Shown here in pieces: positions 11,501 through 24,680 of a stretch of DNA of 64,000 nt. Each line of letters starts with the position of its first letter. Within the stretch, counting starts at the first letter, position 1. The position numbers and the translations under genes are program-made. A model generated the notes under the pieces. It was not told where the DNA came from. It did no database searches and saw only the letters and a list, made by a program, of their open reading frames with translations. Location: contig NW_024104532.1 in the NCBI RefSeq assembly GCF_003945595.2, positions 7,005,501 to 7,069,500 of the forward strand, written 5' to 3'. The DNA is from Pipra filicauda (Eukaryota; Chordata; Aves; Passeriformes; Pipridae).

Positions 11501-14500
11501 TTTGGATCAGGCATAATTTTCCCTGTTTTCCTTCATTTTCTTTCTGTAAAATAGGGAAATAGTTGTTTACTGAGCTTATAACCTCTTTTAGATTTTTTTG
11601 GGATCATTTTCTTGTTTGAGGGTATCTTGAGAAAACCTCAATATACAATTTAACATCTGTGGATCAGAAATTGTGTGTGGTCATTTTTCAAACAGCACAA
11701 AATTCACTTCAATAGTGGAAAATCCCTAATGCTACTTGATAATGGATCACACCTGTACCTACAGCACACATGGTCAAATTTCAATTTAAATACTTTCTCA
11801 AGTAAACAGTGTTAAGGCTACTGATTTACTTTGTTCTTTGTTCCTCAGCTACTTTACCTCCAAGGCCTTGTTCTGTGTTTCAGTGTCTAAATGTTTACTT
11901 ACCTTAGAAAAGTGTAAAGTACCTGCATGTCTTTCAATTGTACCCTCAGCAGAACAGCAGCAGGAAAATCAATAGGGAGTCATTCTGTCCAACACTTCAG
12001 GAACCACACTGAACAATTTGTCTTCTTCCTTGATTCAGTGATATAGAAATAAGCGATATCAGAAATAAAAGGTAATATATTTGCACATTCAGGAATCGAC
12101 AGAATATTTTTTTTTCATTGTAATTTTCTGATGTACTTGGATCAAACCCTGCTTTGGTAACACTTGTGCAAATCTACTAAAATTCACTAATTGCATTATG
12201 TTGTTTGCTTTCACATATGTTTTACATCTTGACAACAGCTGATACTGTTGTAAGAAGTGTAAGGTTTACCTTTGAACTGTGAAGTGATTAGCACAGTGAA
12301 TTTGGGTGTTTTGTGCTCCATCATTTGCTAAATACAAGAGCTTATAATTAAAATTGTTGGGTTAAAATGGCTCAATACATGTGTAGTTTAATAGAACATT
12401 ATGTTTCCTTAGGGTCATCTTCTACTTTCACACTAAATGAAGCTTTTTTGAGTTGAATTTATGAAATTTCTGCTCGAACAGTAACTCTGCGTGAACTAAC
12501 AGACTTCTCCTGATTCCCACTCTTTATTTGACTGTGAAGTGAAAAAAGAACTGATGTCAATGGCAGACTCTCATCACTACACTGATAGTTTATTGTAAAG
12601 GTGTAAACAGCCATTGTTAAAGCTAGTTCTATGATGATATTTCTCTCCCCTCCCTACATAATTACCAACTGAGAATATCACAGCAGGAATTACTAGTTTA
12701 CGAAGCCAAGATGTTCCCAACATGGTACAACCTAGAAAGGTAATATGTTAATTTTTGCAATTTTTAACTAGTATTATGGAAGTATTTGAACTATATTGTT
12801 AAAAGTTAACACATTTAGAAATAACTTTCTAAATAAATGGCTATGAGAAGACAGAGTGAGTTATGAAAGATAATGAGGCTTGAACTTTTTCATTTTTTTC
12901 AAAAAACCGGGATGCCCCAAAACCCCAAGACATTCCATTCCTGATCATCAGTTAACCCATATTACATTATTTTCAGTATTATAAAGTTATGTAAATTAGG
13001 ATATATTTTAATATAGATGAGTGAGCATGAAATTTAAATATTTTAAAATATAAATTTTCAGGAAAGGTACCTTGATTTAAAAAAGCTTAAATAGACAAGT
13101 GCAAATCAAAGTTAGAATGAAAGATTTCCATGTTTCTAGGGTGTAGCTACATATCATTCTCCGCTTTGTTATGGTTTTGGAGTGTTTTCCTTTGGCTTCT
13201 GAAATCAGTTGGCAAAGCATCCTGTCCTAACCATCCTACACGAGCATTCATGGCTCTGCCTTTCATGGTGCCTCTCCTGATCAAAAGAAAGAGTGTGAAG
13301 CTACATGTGCTCAACTTGGGTAAACAGTTCTGATGTATTAACAAGTCACAATGAATGTTCCTCTAAAGGGAAATGTGGAATTTCGTTGGTCTGTCCACCT
13401 GCCTTGATGTGCTGATTTTCATTGTCATGTTTTTCGCCTGTGTCTTGGTCCCATTTTTTTCTTTGCATTTTTTTCATAATAAAATAACAAGTTTTCTCTT
13501 AAAGGAAAGGGGAAAGCATTAAGAAAACAGCTGCTAGCTGTTTCCAAGGCACTTTGAAAACCTGATTATCAATCTATAAGGGTTCTTTGAGCTAAACTGT
13601 GATCTGTTTCCTGAAGAGTTTAAAGTTTTTCCTTTACTTTATCTGACCTGTCTGTAGTCCTTGTGATGCAAGGAGGTACCACATAGTAGTGAAACCTGAA
13701 GGTCAAGAACAAAGAACAAAATATCATAATCCATTCAGAATAGTCATAAGCAATAAACTGTTTGGGGTTTTTCTTAGAAGAGATCTCTCCTTATGTTTTT
13801 TCCTCAAAGACTGGGAAATGTACTTCCATGATCTAGCTATCATCTGGATTCCTCTGCATGTCTTCTGCTTCTCTTATTACCTGATTTTGCCTTTTTACTG
13901 TCATATCTAGACAGAAGTGATAAATGTTTAAAAAAAAAAAAAAGAATATACAGGACCTTACCTACTTAACTACATATTTTTTTTTGACAACTTGCAAACA
14001 GTTTGCAATATTTTCTGAAATAATATATCTTAATATGAATGGTCCATGGTTTCTCAGTTGGGGGGATGTATTGTGGTATAAAAATAAAATCCTCCTCAAG
14101 TATATAGTGATACAAAAACTGCAGCATTTTACTTGTCAAATCCCCTGTGCTTAGTTAGAAGCTCAAATATTTTCTGAGACACTCCAGTAAGACTTAGGCT
14201 GTCTCTAGATGTTTTGGTACAGTGAATGCTGAGGCTCAAATTCACTTTTAATGAACCGTATTTTAATGTCAGTCTCTCCTGTCAACTTAAATGACAAAGA
14301 GCTCATCTGACTTTGTAATGAATCACAGAACTATATCATTTATTGAGCCTCTGTCTCAGCGTTGTGCTGGTCCATGATAACAGAGTTTGGCAGTCTAAGT
14401 AAACTGCACTGAGGGTTTATTACCAAAGCTCCAGAACTTGAAGAAATGACATCCAACACAGCAGGAGCTGCTGAAATTTCTACCAAGGAGAACTGTAGGT

Positions 14501-14630
14501 GTAGGTGGGAGATAGGTTAAAAGGGCTAAAAAATGATAAAGTAGGGCATGACAATACATGAGGAAATATCTGGTTGAAAAACTAATCATAAACAGACTGT
14601 GCAGTACATGATTCAGACAGTAATCAAGTC
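8600..14630. other. AT-rich unique sequence, no gene seen
   Basis: Frames of up to 94 codons are scattered on both strands without known domains. The patch 12955-13090 is especially AT-rich (13 G or C in the 60 bases from 13021). It contains the near-palindrome aatattttaaaatata. A run of 14 A lies at 13930-13943. Confidence 0.65.
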
Positions 14631-14639
14631 TGATGAGAC

Positions 14640-14689
14640 TATATACATATATAATATGGTTTTACATATATATATATAGTATACATATG
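14640..14689. repeat. Imperfect TA/CATA-rich patch
   Basis: tatacatatataatatgg and ttttacatatatatatatag are separated and followed by related tatacatatgg. This is a decayed dinucleotide repeat. Confidence 0.75.
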
Positions 14690-14699
14690 GCTTTTTGGT

Positions 14700-17040
14700 A
14701 GTGTGCAGAAGACAAGTATAGGTGATCAAGCAGGTGGCTAAATCAATTGGCTTTTAAAAAAGGCATGTGAAAAGTAAAGAAAGATGATACTAGTAGTTTT
14801 GCTACATAACAAGTCTAAGATATGTTTTTATATATATGAGGAATCAGAACATAGTAGAAAAGAACACAGGATGTACTGAGACTCACATAAAAAATTAAAT
14901 GCTGTCAGTACGTTGTCTACATAGCAATACATGCTGTGTAAGAGAGAGAGGCAGCTTGGAAGTCAGTCATAAAAAGATGGATGTGTAGAGTGGAGACTGA
15001 CAAATTAGAAAATGAGGCAGAGCCTACCTTGTACTTTCAAAGGAAGTGCCAAACTAAAAATCAATACCATTGTATGTTTGGAAATAAGGAGGCATTGGAG
15101 CAGGCTAATAAATGGGCAATGTTTATGGAAGACTTGAAGGAAGAAGTACAAAGTTTTGCCTCTAGGCTTGTGCTCAGTGGTGAAGCAGGTACTGGAAGTA
15201 AATGCTAATTGAGGAACCCATCTGAAATGAATAAGTAGTGAGCTGTACCTTTTCATCTGCTTCTGTTTCTTTTTCATTATATAGGATTTAAACCCAAACT
15301 TTTCCACTTTGTTCTAGTGACCTTTTGAGTGATCACTAACTCACCTGTTTCAAATGTTGCAAGTAGTCATGGTTCTGACTGTGAAAGAGTTGCCTTTTAG
15401 AGTGTTAGATATTTAGCTCCTGGCTTCACTTTCGTTTCTTGTGAAATGTTGTTCCTCCTCTGTCTGGACACGACTGATTTCTCACTGTAGTTCTCTCAAT
15501 TCAAAATAATTTAAATTTTTCTTGGGCATCTAATATTTTGAGGTCTTTGCACTGACAGGTATTTATGGTGATGTAAGAAAATTATCAAGAGGAGTTTCAT
15601 TTTATTCATCAAGTAGAATATGAAACAGTGGCAAGCTTGAAAAGAGGTGAAATGTTTGTCCCACTTGGCATTTCTGCTGAAAGCTGCATTGATTGAAATG
15701 TTCTGAGTGAGCATTTGGACCAGCCTTTCCACTTACAGATACCACCAGGCGTTTCAAGATTGTATTTTCTCTCTTCAGTCCCACAGGATCTGACTAATAT
15801 CAGATTTAGCTTTCTTTTCTCCGTGTGTACACCGTGCTGTAAAGGCAATGGGAGCTCTGCTGGCAGTGGGTGGTTAAAGCCCTGTTTGATTCTTTTGGAA
15901 TTAGAATGTTGCTGGAACTTATACAGAGAAAACATCCAAAATGCAGTGAAGGTTTTAGGTAAACATTTAATAAAAATGTCATGCTTCTACTGCTTAGTAG
16001 ATCTCAGGCAACATTTGAAAGGAAAATCTTTGTAGCTTTCAGGCATAAAAAAGTGTCTGAGAATTTAAACAGACTTGAATTTTGGAGTATTACAGAGAAA
16101 AAAAAAAAAGCTATCCAGAGGAGTTTCTGTCAAATTTGAGACAAACTGCCTTCAACTGTAACATGAGCCTCTCTCGGGGAGTCCTGTCTGACACCTTGTT
16201 GGTTACAAGGAATGTCAAATTAGAATTAATTTTCAACACAGAATACTTGATAATCTCATATGTGACCTTAAAGTGCGCTTTGGGACTCAGCTGAAACTTC
16301 AAGAGGAATCCTTTTAGGGCTTAATCTTCCTATAAGCAATCCTTAAGACTCTGCACAGATAGCTCATTCCAAAGGAGCCCTCAGCTGCCAGTAGACTTAT
16401 TTGTGAAACCTCTAACCAGGCCTGGACTTTGAGGGCTGGGAGCTGGTGCACTCAGGAATTCAGAGCTGTGAGCAGAGCTGATGGGATCGTGTTCTCCACC
16501 ATATCAGAAGTGTTGGACGTTGTGATGCTTGTTATGTGGCTGTGATCCATGTGAGATTTGGATGCTGTACAGAGGATGTCTCCATGTGTCTTCCTGGGGA
16601 GAGGTGACATATCCTAAAGCGTTCCTTTCATTTCCTCAGTGGGAAAGGGTCCATTGCATCAGATTGGCAAGTATTTTGGACTGACTAGGTACACATGCCA
16701 ACAACTATCTAGAGTACAGCAGGAAGCATGGCTACTGAAGAACATCTTCGAAGGACGTTCTTGTTCAGCAAAGGATTTTGTATTTTTAGTTGCAAAATAG
16801 AACAGTGAGTGGAAGAGCAGCAGAAATATCTCTGCAGAGAACCTCAGTGTGTACTGAGCCGAGTCAGGGAGGAAGGAGAAAGGCATGCCAGGAGAAGGAT
16901 GTGTACAGCAGTAGCATTCTGGAAAATGTTTGCTGTCTACAGACTTGGTTGGCTAAATGTACATCCACCGAGGTTGACTTTCCCATTCATACTATGACAT
17001 GGTCATCTTTAAATACAGTGGACTTGAATAACATGAATAA
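14700..17040. other. Unique sequence, no gene seen
   Basis: The + strand from about 14700 to 15230 is rich in purines, and several overlapping short frames (up to 116 codons) occur on both strands. None resembles a known protein. The frame at 16790-17140 runs into the SINE and is not a gene. Confidence 0.6.
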
Positions 17041-17043
17041 TGA

Positions 17044-17186
17044 AAACCTTGACGTTAGTTGGTTAGAGCCTGGTGCTAATAATTGCCAAGGTTGTGGGTT
17101 CATTCCCTGTATGGGCCATTCACTCAAGAGTTGGACTTGAAGATCCTTGTTGGTCCCTTCCAACTCAGCAAAATATGTGATTCTGT
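17044..17186 (+). mobile_element. tRNA-Ile-derived SINE with CR1-type tail (TguSINE1-like)
   Basis: The 5' part follows a tRNA-Ile(AAT) gene almost to its 3' end. The D-arm segment agttggttagagc is at 17057-17069 and the anticodon AAT at 17078-17080. A B-box-like GGTTCATTCCC lies at 17097-17107, one base off the consensus GGTTCRANNCC. The tRNA-like part closes with the acceptor-side atgggcca. From about 17121 the sequence changes to a tail of the type found at CR1 3' ends, with gatccttgttggtccctt and a final tgattctgt. This tRNA-Ile plus CR1-tail design is that of TguSINE1, a passerine SINE thought to be moved by CR1 enzymes. The A box is decayed, and one extra base sits just after the anticodon region, so this is an old inactive copy. 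I see no target-site duplication, which is normal for CR1-type insertion. Family assignment is from memory of the structure, not from a search. Confidence 0.85.
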
Positions 17187-18404
17187 AAAATACAATTAGT
17201 TGGAGGAGTGAATCCAGATCTCCAAACTCTGTGTGTCTTTGCTGAGCAGATTCTGCTTTTTTATATGTCATTTTTTAGTGAGTTGTATCTGCATGTATTT
17301 GCTTTATTCTTGTAAATGTTCTGAGGGGAGAAACAATAAATGATGATTAAGTTTTGAACAGTAACATCTTAGAGAACACATAACATCTGCAACCACTTAG
17401 AAATCTATCTCTTGGTTACAGGAGCCTAAAGGAAATAGAAATAGCTTTTGTTTTCCCTGTGTTTATTACCTGTCTTGTGTTCCTTCTATTAAATTTGTAT
17501 CTAAAATTCAGTTGTGTATTCAGTAAATGTTAATATTAGTCAGTTCATAGATGGTATAAATATTGATTTACTCTAACAGAGAAGAGAATCAGCTTCTTCG
17601 AGTATGTGAAAATACTCAGTTGAAGATTTTATTCTGAAAGCTTGTGCACTGTGCGTGCCTTTGAAATATGTTATATATGGTGAGTGAACCAGGGATACTT
17701 AAGCAGTGAAAGCAGTTGCTTTATTTCAACACTTAATATCTTCTAGAGTATCCTGTGCACCAGCACCAGAAAATATGTCATGCTGAATGCAAACTCCCCA
17801 ACTATATTCAATTGAATAAACAAAAGTTGAGTAAATAAGGCTATGAAAAACAGTAGTCTGTTCTGCTCTTTGAATGTCCTGCTATGTTCATTAGATGCAA
17901 AGAGAAGCTAAAAATGTTGTACCTATTGCTGTAGGGGGAAAATAAAACTACAAAAGGATAAAGTGCTCTGTATTGTATTCCATTCACATTCCAATTAACC
18001 TTGCAGTTTGTTTTTGAGGGTTATAGTCTTCTGCTCATATAGGCACATAAGTTAAAGGAAGTGAATAAGGGCTGCTATGTAGCTGTGCTGTTTCTTCTGT
18101 CATGCTGTACTTCTACTTTCACAAGATTCAATGTAAGTTCTTCTTCAGTGGAGGACTACATTTACTACAGCAGCAAGGCAAGTTTTATTCTTACCCAGGC
18201 AGGATGCCTCATGGAGAGATACCATATGGGGAGCTTGCATTTTTAGTGGGCTCTGAGCCTATTCCAAACCTGTGGAAATCAGATGTGGAAGGAGTGGCTC
18301 CTTGACTTAGAATTGTGGGCCTCTTTAATGTTCAGTCAAATAAGCTCGAGCACTTCCTGGCATCAATAGTTTGCTGCAATCTCACAATTACATAAAACTT
18401 TGTG

Positions 18405-18446
18405 TTGTTTAGTTTGGGGTTGGTTTTAGTTGGTTTGGGTTTAGCG
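18405..18446. repeat. T/G-rich run
   Basis: This stretch is built mainly of GGTT and TTTGGG units (for example ggttttagttggtttgggtt) on the + strand. It is low-complexity and of the same strand class as 1,654-1,692 and 50,836-50,932. Confidence 0.6.
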
Positions 18447-19909
18447 ATTTTTTCTTCAGAATGTTTTAAAACAGTCAAGCTTATTGTGATCCTCTGTCCA
18501 TCCTCCTTTCTCAAGAGCTAATAAAGGGCTTGCTATAATATCTTCAGGAAGACCATTACCTAAAGTATGAGTATGGCTCTGTGTAATGGCTTCAGCATCC
18601 TGTTCTGCAACAACATCCCTGCAAAGCCTTTGCACACACAGGTGGTTTGGGGAGAGGGTCTCACCTACTTAAGCTTCTAATTTTTTTTCTCTGCTTTAAT
18701 TCCTTCTTTGTACTTTGCCCAGTTATCCATGTTGCATGTCACAGGTTAATGCTCTATTTGTGATTTTTTTAAATCAGATCTCCTGTCCTTCATGTCTGCT
18801 ACTTTATATTTCTCAGTGTTACTTTATCTGGAGGGTTTTTGTAAGTCGTTTAACACTTTGGAGCCAGGTTTGCCATTAGTTTTGTGTGCTGTTTAATCTC
18901 CATTTACTTCCAATTTACTTTGCTAGCAAATGCAGCTTAGTCTGTCAGGTCTGTTTTTTCTCTGTTGTATTTGTTTTAAATACTGACTTTGACCTGTGAG
19001 TGTAGAGATGAACTTGACTCCAGCTCAGTCCCTACCCAAAAGAAAGCATTGCTTGGTTGTGTTCTTATTGCTGGTACCTCCCTCCCCTTAGTTTTGTTAC
19101 CTTCCTCTAGATTTTTTTCTAAGATCTTCAGACAGAAATACACATCTAAAAGCTGTAACATTCTAGGTAGACCTTTTTTAAACATCTAAGGGCTTATTTT
19201 CCCCAGTGCTTCTCTAGTTTTCCATATATAACTGTTGGACTAATTAAAGATGCTATTTCTATGTGCAAGTCTGCTCTGCCTACTTACAGAACATCATGGC
19301 AATAGCACAGTCATATCAATGTACTGCATTAGATGCCATTTTAGCAGTGTGAATAAATATATTTAGGGGAATGTAATAGTCCTTACTTTTTTTTTACATC
19401 AAATTTCTAAAATTAATGAGAATAAATTCTTCACTTTCAGTGCAGTAAGTGAAAAGAAAGCAATGTGTGATTTAACGTATTTTCCATATATTTAATGGGG
19501 GAATCTAATGTGTGAACAAGTTTATTTGCTATGACTTGTGAAAGCAGAATTGTGTACTGAAAAAAAAGGAAAATGCCTTACTTAGCAGGATAATTCTGTG
19601 AAGGGATTACATTTCTAAGAGGAGAATATGTTATATAATACAGAAGGATTAAAAAACCCTGCATGAAAGATAGTTTTGTATTCTTTTTCCACATATATGC
19701 TTGTACAAACAGAATGAATTTAAAGTTAACCCTGTTAATTTTTGAATAAATGGGGAAATCCTAACTGTGTTCAAATTCATAGGTGGATGTGTGTTTTCTA
19801 GAGTTTGCAGCTTCCAAAAGGTGAGCGAAGGTTGGAATAGTCTTATGTAACATGATTATTACAGACTTTAAATGGACATCTGTACAAGCATGTGTGTGCA
19901 TCCTATAGT

Positions 19910-19926
19910 GGATGGATGGATGGATG
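19910..19926. repeat. (GGAT)4 microsatellite
   Basis: Four perfect tandem ggat units plus one extra G. Confidence 0.85.
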
Positions 19927-20311
19927 TTGGAAATCTCAAGAAAGAATTGACTGAGTACATACAATTCAATGCAGTTGTATCAACTTATCCATGTGTGGTC
20001 TTGTACAAATAACTCAGTTTATATAAAATAATAAAATTATTTTATTGGTGAAGAGGATACAAAATTAATGTCCATGTTGCTGTTAAACGTGAAGGAACTT
20101 TGATACATGTTTTCATGGCAAATACTTTATTTGCCTTTGTTTGTTTCTTATTCTTGTTTCACTGCTTTCATTCAGGAAAAAAATTCCAAACTGTCAGTGA
20201 TATCTAATAACATTTAATCTGGAAGTAATCACCAAACTTCATTATTTTGACTTCTGATGGACAATTTTCTTTTTAAGTAGATGTTTAGATACCACTAAGA
20301 AACCCACATTC

Positions 20312-20348
20312 AAGATAACCTGTTCAACCTTTAAGATAACCTGTTCAA
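20312..20348. repeat. Two copies of a 16-bp unit, 21-bp period
   Basis: aagataacctgttcaa is present at 20312-20327 and again at 20333-20348, separated by five bases. Confidence 0.9.
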
Positions 20349-20455
20349 GTTCTTGTTGGCAAGCTATTCCTTACCAGGTAGCTTTTTCTGCTATCAACAG
20401 CTTCACATTTGTTTTGTCTGTTGTTTCTCTTTGCATCATTTCTCTAAGACTAAAA

Positions 20456-20476
20456 AATAAAAATAAAAATAAATCA
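20456..20476. repeat. (AAAAAT)n short tandem repeat
   Basis: Three copies of aaaaat-type units in a row. Confidence 0.65.
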
Positions 20477-22389
20477 TGTGTGGCAGGAGGCAACCTGTCT
20501 AATTGTTTATAAAATATTAAGACGATATGATAGATTCTTCACTCCTGAAATTTTACATAACAAGTGTAATTGTAACTGATTTAATATGTAACTCTGACTA
20601 TTGTCCCTCTCCTTTCTGTGACTTTCCCATAGATCTCAAGGATATGTAGCTTTCAGGATATCTTTGTATGTCAGAGAAACTGTCCTGTCTGGTGGGAATA
20701 GTCATTTTGTTGGTACAACAAGAATAGCCAGGAATAAACTCGTCTTCCAGCCTAAAGTAAAAGACTTCTTGCAGATGCCAGAAAAGGCACCATGTACAGA
20801 GTTAGGGAGAAAACAACAAACAGTAGGAAAAAGGAGGTCTTTTTTTTTTTTTTTTGTCATTTTGTGGTGTGAGGGATTATATTTTGAAGGCTTTGTATAA
20901 TTCAACTAAAATGCTTTTATTGTTTTCTCTTGCTTTTGGTGTTGCTGGAGACTCCATGCTGCTGTAATTTGGGAGCTTTTTATAATTTGAGACTGTGTTT
21001 CTCATGGATAGTTGTTCTTTGTGGGGAGTCTTGTCCTTGAATGTGATGTACAATTTCACATTCTTCTCTACAGCACCTACTGGGGTTTTTTAAACTACAT
21101 GTTCCTTCCCACTTGAGTCACTGTGGGATGCAGAATATTCCAAAGTTTCTTTGGAATAAATTTCCTAATGATATCTAATGATATTGTGGATCTGATTTAT
21201 TTTATATTTGTAGCTACAAAATAATCTTACTGTTTTAGCCTGTAAGGTTTATGACTTTGTCTGATTTCTTGTTGCTCTTGTCTATAAATGCCTTGCAAAA
21301 GTTTAAAGCTCACAAGTCTTATTAAATAAACATGAACAGAATCTATTTCTATTTAATTGGCAAGCTGCCTAGGTGACTTAAAACTGTAGAAGCTGGGTTT
21401 CTGAGTATGTCTATAATTACAATGAGACAAAAAAAGGAAACTCCACGGTATTTATTTTACCTGTTTGTTTTATGGACTCTGCCTGCAACTGTAAGAAAAG
21501 CTTCATCCAGGGGGTAAAAAATACCTGAAGAAATAATGGCTCTGAAGATCATTCTTTAAATGGTTTAAAATACCATTGAGAGATATGAAAATTAATTCAA
21601 AATGTTACATTATCTGTGGCTTAACATGGGAACTTTGTGACGGGGATTTCCCTTTAGCAGGATAATTTAAGTTTTTCCAAATAAATGAATCATGTGGGAA
21701 TTCCTGTTAATTATAACTATATTTTTGTATCATTGCATTCATTGCTAGATCAAATAAATAGCAGCATTCAGAATACTGTGAGTCTTAATATTGTTTTATT
21801 TTTCTTAAAATTACATAGGGTTTTTTTAATTATTATTTTCATATGTACAGTATTATGAATATTCTGGTGGTAGTGCACACTCCTACCTATTCAGCAAAGC
21901 TCTTATGTGCTGAAAAAATAGTTTAGGTCCAAGTTATGTGGAGGGTTTAGCCATTTAAAGCCAGTGTACTTTAATTACTGTGTGGACTGATGCAGAGCTT
22001 GTTTTGGGTGGCACTGGGGACAGTGAGTGCTGCTCAGTAAAATCATGATCTTTGAATGCCGCTGCATTTGTGGAGAAACAATTTCAAGTCTTAAGGTTTT
22101 TCAGTTTTATTTAAATTTTTGCTAAATAAACTCAAAGAAATTGAGTTATGTTTCCTCTGCATCTTGAGAACAGAGAATACAGTGGAAAGCAGACTCTAAA
22201 GGACTTTCAAGGAGACAGTCAAAGCAGCAGCAGTCTGGTTACATATCCAATACTGACAGCTTGGAACTGAGGAAGAACTACAGGATTCTTTTACTCAATT
22301 GTCAGTGCAATTGTAAACCCAGTACAGGACAAATTAAAAATGCAAATTGGTATCTTTTGAGTTGAAAAATGGGGAGTGTTGTGCTCTGA

Positions 22390-22427
22390 TTTTATTATTT
22401 TATTTTATTTTATTTTATTTTTTTTTA
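22390..22427. repeat. (TTTTA)n microsatellite
   Basis: About five tandem tttta units end in a T run. It lies 12 bases before a TA/CA microsatellite. Confidence 0.9.
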
Positions 22428-22438
22428 TGTGCTGGATT

Positions 22439-22463
22439 TATATATATATATGTGTACACACAC
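22439..22463. repeat. (TA)n(CA)n compound microsatellite
   Basis: Six TA units lead to tgtgtacacacac. It is a short compound dinucleotide repeat. Confidence 0.85.
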
Positions 22464-23923
22464 TGTTTTTGGTACCAACTAAGTACCTTTTGCATTTCTA
22501 TAAATTGGGGACATTTTTAACTTAAACTTTTGCTTTTTCAGGATGTGGAAAGTGCTGCCTGTATGTCTTGACACTGGAATTATTTGTATTTATCTCTACT
22601 AACACTCAACTTAAAGACTTTTTCCACTTTTAAAGGGTTGGTGGGATTTTGCAGGGAAGTTGGCATAGCTACTTTAAATCACTCTTGCAACACTTGTTTA
22701 TGTGGTTATTTATTGGACCATCTTTCAAACAGGAGAAGCAAATAATGGAGGTTGATAAAAGCCCTAAATAGAAACAAATAGAAATAGACATTTTCTAGAC
22801 TAGAAGTTTATTTAAATATTAGAAAATGATATAGGAAAATATAGAAAAATATAAACAGAAGTGTCTTGCTTTGTTCTTGTTTTTGTCTGGATTTTGTTTG
22901 CTTGCTGGGTTTAATTCTAATTTACTGATATCTTTTGCAGCATGGTATTACAAAAAGTTGAAAAACCAAAGAGAGGCAGTGAGCCACAGTCTGGAGCAGT
23001 GACATTTCTCAGCAAGTTTTACCCAAGTGAAAATGTGCTATGTATTTATTTTACTTGTGTTATATATATTATACCAGGAGATGGAAGGTTGTAGTGTCTC
23101 CCCCTGGTTTCCTAAAGTCTGAGTTGAGTTTAACCCATCTCCAAGTGCTATTGTGGTTTCCTCAGGGTGCATCAAGATACATTATTCCTCCTCGGAGCCA
23201 GTAATAGACCAAGTGACCCTTGTAATTCCCAACTTAGGAAGAGAGAAGTCAGTCTTTGGTGGTTTTCTAATTGATCCACTGTGACCAGTGTTAAACATCC
23301 CACCTCCACCTGTTCATGGCTTATTAGCTCTCATGTGGCTGATTCCAGCTAAATTAGGAACTTTCCTGCATAGTTCAGCATTCTGAGTTGCTGATCTCTT
23401 TCTGGAAGTCCAACTTTGGCTCAAACTTTGGGAGGTGCATAAATGTGCTTTGTTAAAATCTTTCCTGCTGTTCTCCATGTCTCAAGAGCTTCCCCTTTCA
23501 CAGAGCTTTTAACTGCAGTGCACTTTCATGCAGAGCATTTTTCCTTACTTGTTTTCTTTTCAGGAGAATATGCCTTTTTGTGTTTGCTTAGCATTTCTGG
23601 AGTTTGCAGGGACTTCACTTAGAAACAGAAAAAAAGAATAATCACTGGTTTGTAGTAAGAGCTTCGCAGTTGTTGGGTCTTGTTGTTAATTATTTGAATG
23701 TTTTTGTCATGGTATTTTTATTAGCATACAATACTTAAATAAACATGTTTTCATTATAGTTTCTCCTGTAACAAAAGCTACAGAAAAATAAGTTCTGTGT
23801 CTCTGGAGGAGCTGTGTGCTGCTCATTTGGGTGGCCTGTGTCAAGGGTACACACGTTTCATGGTCTGATGGGACAATGAGAGCTTTGCATAGAAGCAGAA
23901 ATCTTAGCTTCTATCCATCTCTC

Positions 23924-23946
23924 ATATATATATATATATGTATATA
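23924..23946. repeat. (AT)n microsatellite
   Basis: Eight AT units, one G interruption, then tatata. Confidence 0.85.
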
Positions 23947-24274
23947 GTTTTTTTGGTGATAAATAGCAAGGTAATTTACCCAATCACACAAAGCAAAGCA
24001 ACAAAAAAAAAAAAACCAACAACCCCCAAACTTCATTTGAGGGAGATGGTGGGGATCAGTGGAGTAATGACCCTATATGATATTAGTTTGTAAGGTCAGT
24101 TCTTATCTCCAAAACCAGATTTGTTCTCTGCTTTACAGATGCATTGGTTAAAAGACTCATAGTTTTATTATTTTAGAATTTGGTAATTTCTCCATCTCGT
24201 TCCTACTGAGGATTAATGGTCATCTGATGTGTCCAAGGTCACAGCAACTTCAGCTGCATAGATTCAGGTGCTGG

Positions 24275-24293
24275 TATATATATATATATATAT
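24275..24293. repeat. (TA)n microsatellite
   Basis: There are nine uninterrupted TA units, a likely length-variable site. Confidence 0.85.
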
Positions 24294-24628
24294 TTCTGGC
24301 TGATTCTTTCTCATAAGACTGGAATAGATGGCACTCACTGATCTGTGAAATTCTATATGTGTCTGTGACTGTTGTTTTATAAATAGAAAATCCTCACCTG
24401 GGCTGTTTCATTACAGTAAAGTGGTGACTTCTACCACGTGCCAAGAAATAGCTTGGTATATGCAAATTAGTTCTTCCTGAAAACACTAATTTTCAATTCC
24501 TCTGACGTTTTTCATGTTATGTCACAGAAAACATTTTGAATCTAAGTTGATATGTTTTCCTTGAACATAAATACTTTTTTTTTCCTGAAGTGGACAGAAT
24601 ACTCAGATATTAATGATCACATCTTTTA

Positions 24629-24680
24629 TAAAAAAACAAAACAAAACAAAACAAAAAAAAACCCAAACAAACAAAAAAAG
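24629..24680. repeat. A-rich simple repeat, (ACAAA)n
   Basis: Several perfect acaaa units follow an A run, then drift into acccaaacaaacaaaaaaag. No LINE or retrocopy body can be recognised just upstream. Confidence 0.85.

Larger units (their letters stand above)
17190..22380. other. AT-rich unique sequence, no gene seen
   Basis: No coding or mobile-element signal was found apart from the short tandem repeats listed separately and a T run at 20840-20855. Confidence 0.65.
22470..24600. other. Unique sequence with a moderately GC-richer middle, no gene seen
   Basis: From about 23080 to 23530 the sequence is less AT-rich than its surroundings and begins with a pyrimidine-rich gtctccccctgg. It could be an old mobile-element remnant, but I cannot match it to any family. 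Two short AT microsatellites lie on its 3' side. Confidence 0.5.

Noticed and set aside
17044..17118. A functional tRNA-Ile gene
   Set aside because: The acceptor stem start and A box are decayed, an extra base lies after the anticodon, and a CR1-type tail follows directly. It is the head of a SINE.
22981..23480. Possible LTR or old transposon in a GC-richer segment
   Set aside because: No TG...CA ends, flanking duplication or family motif could be shown.
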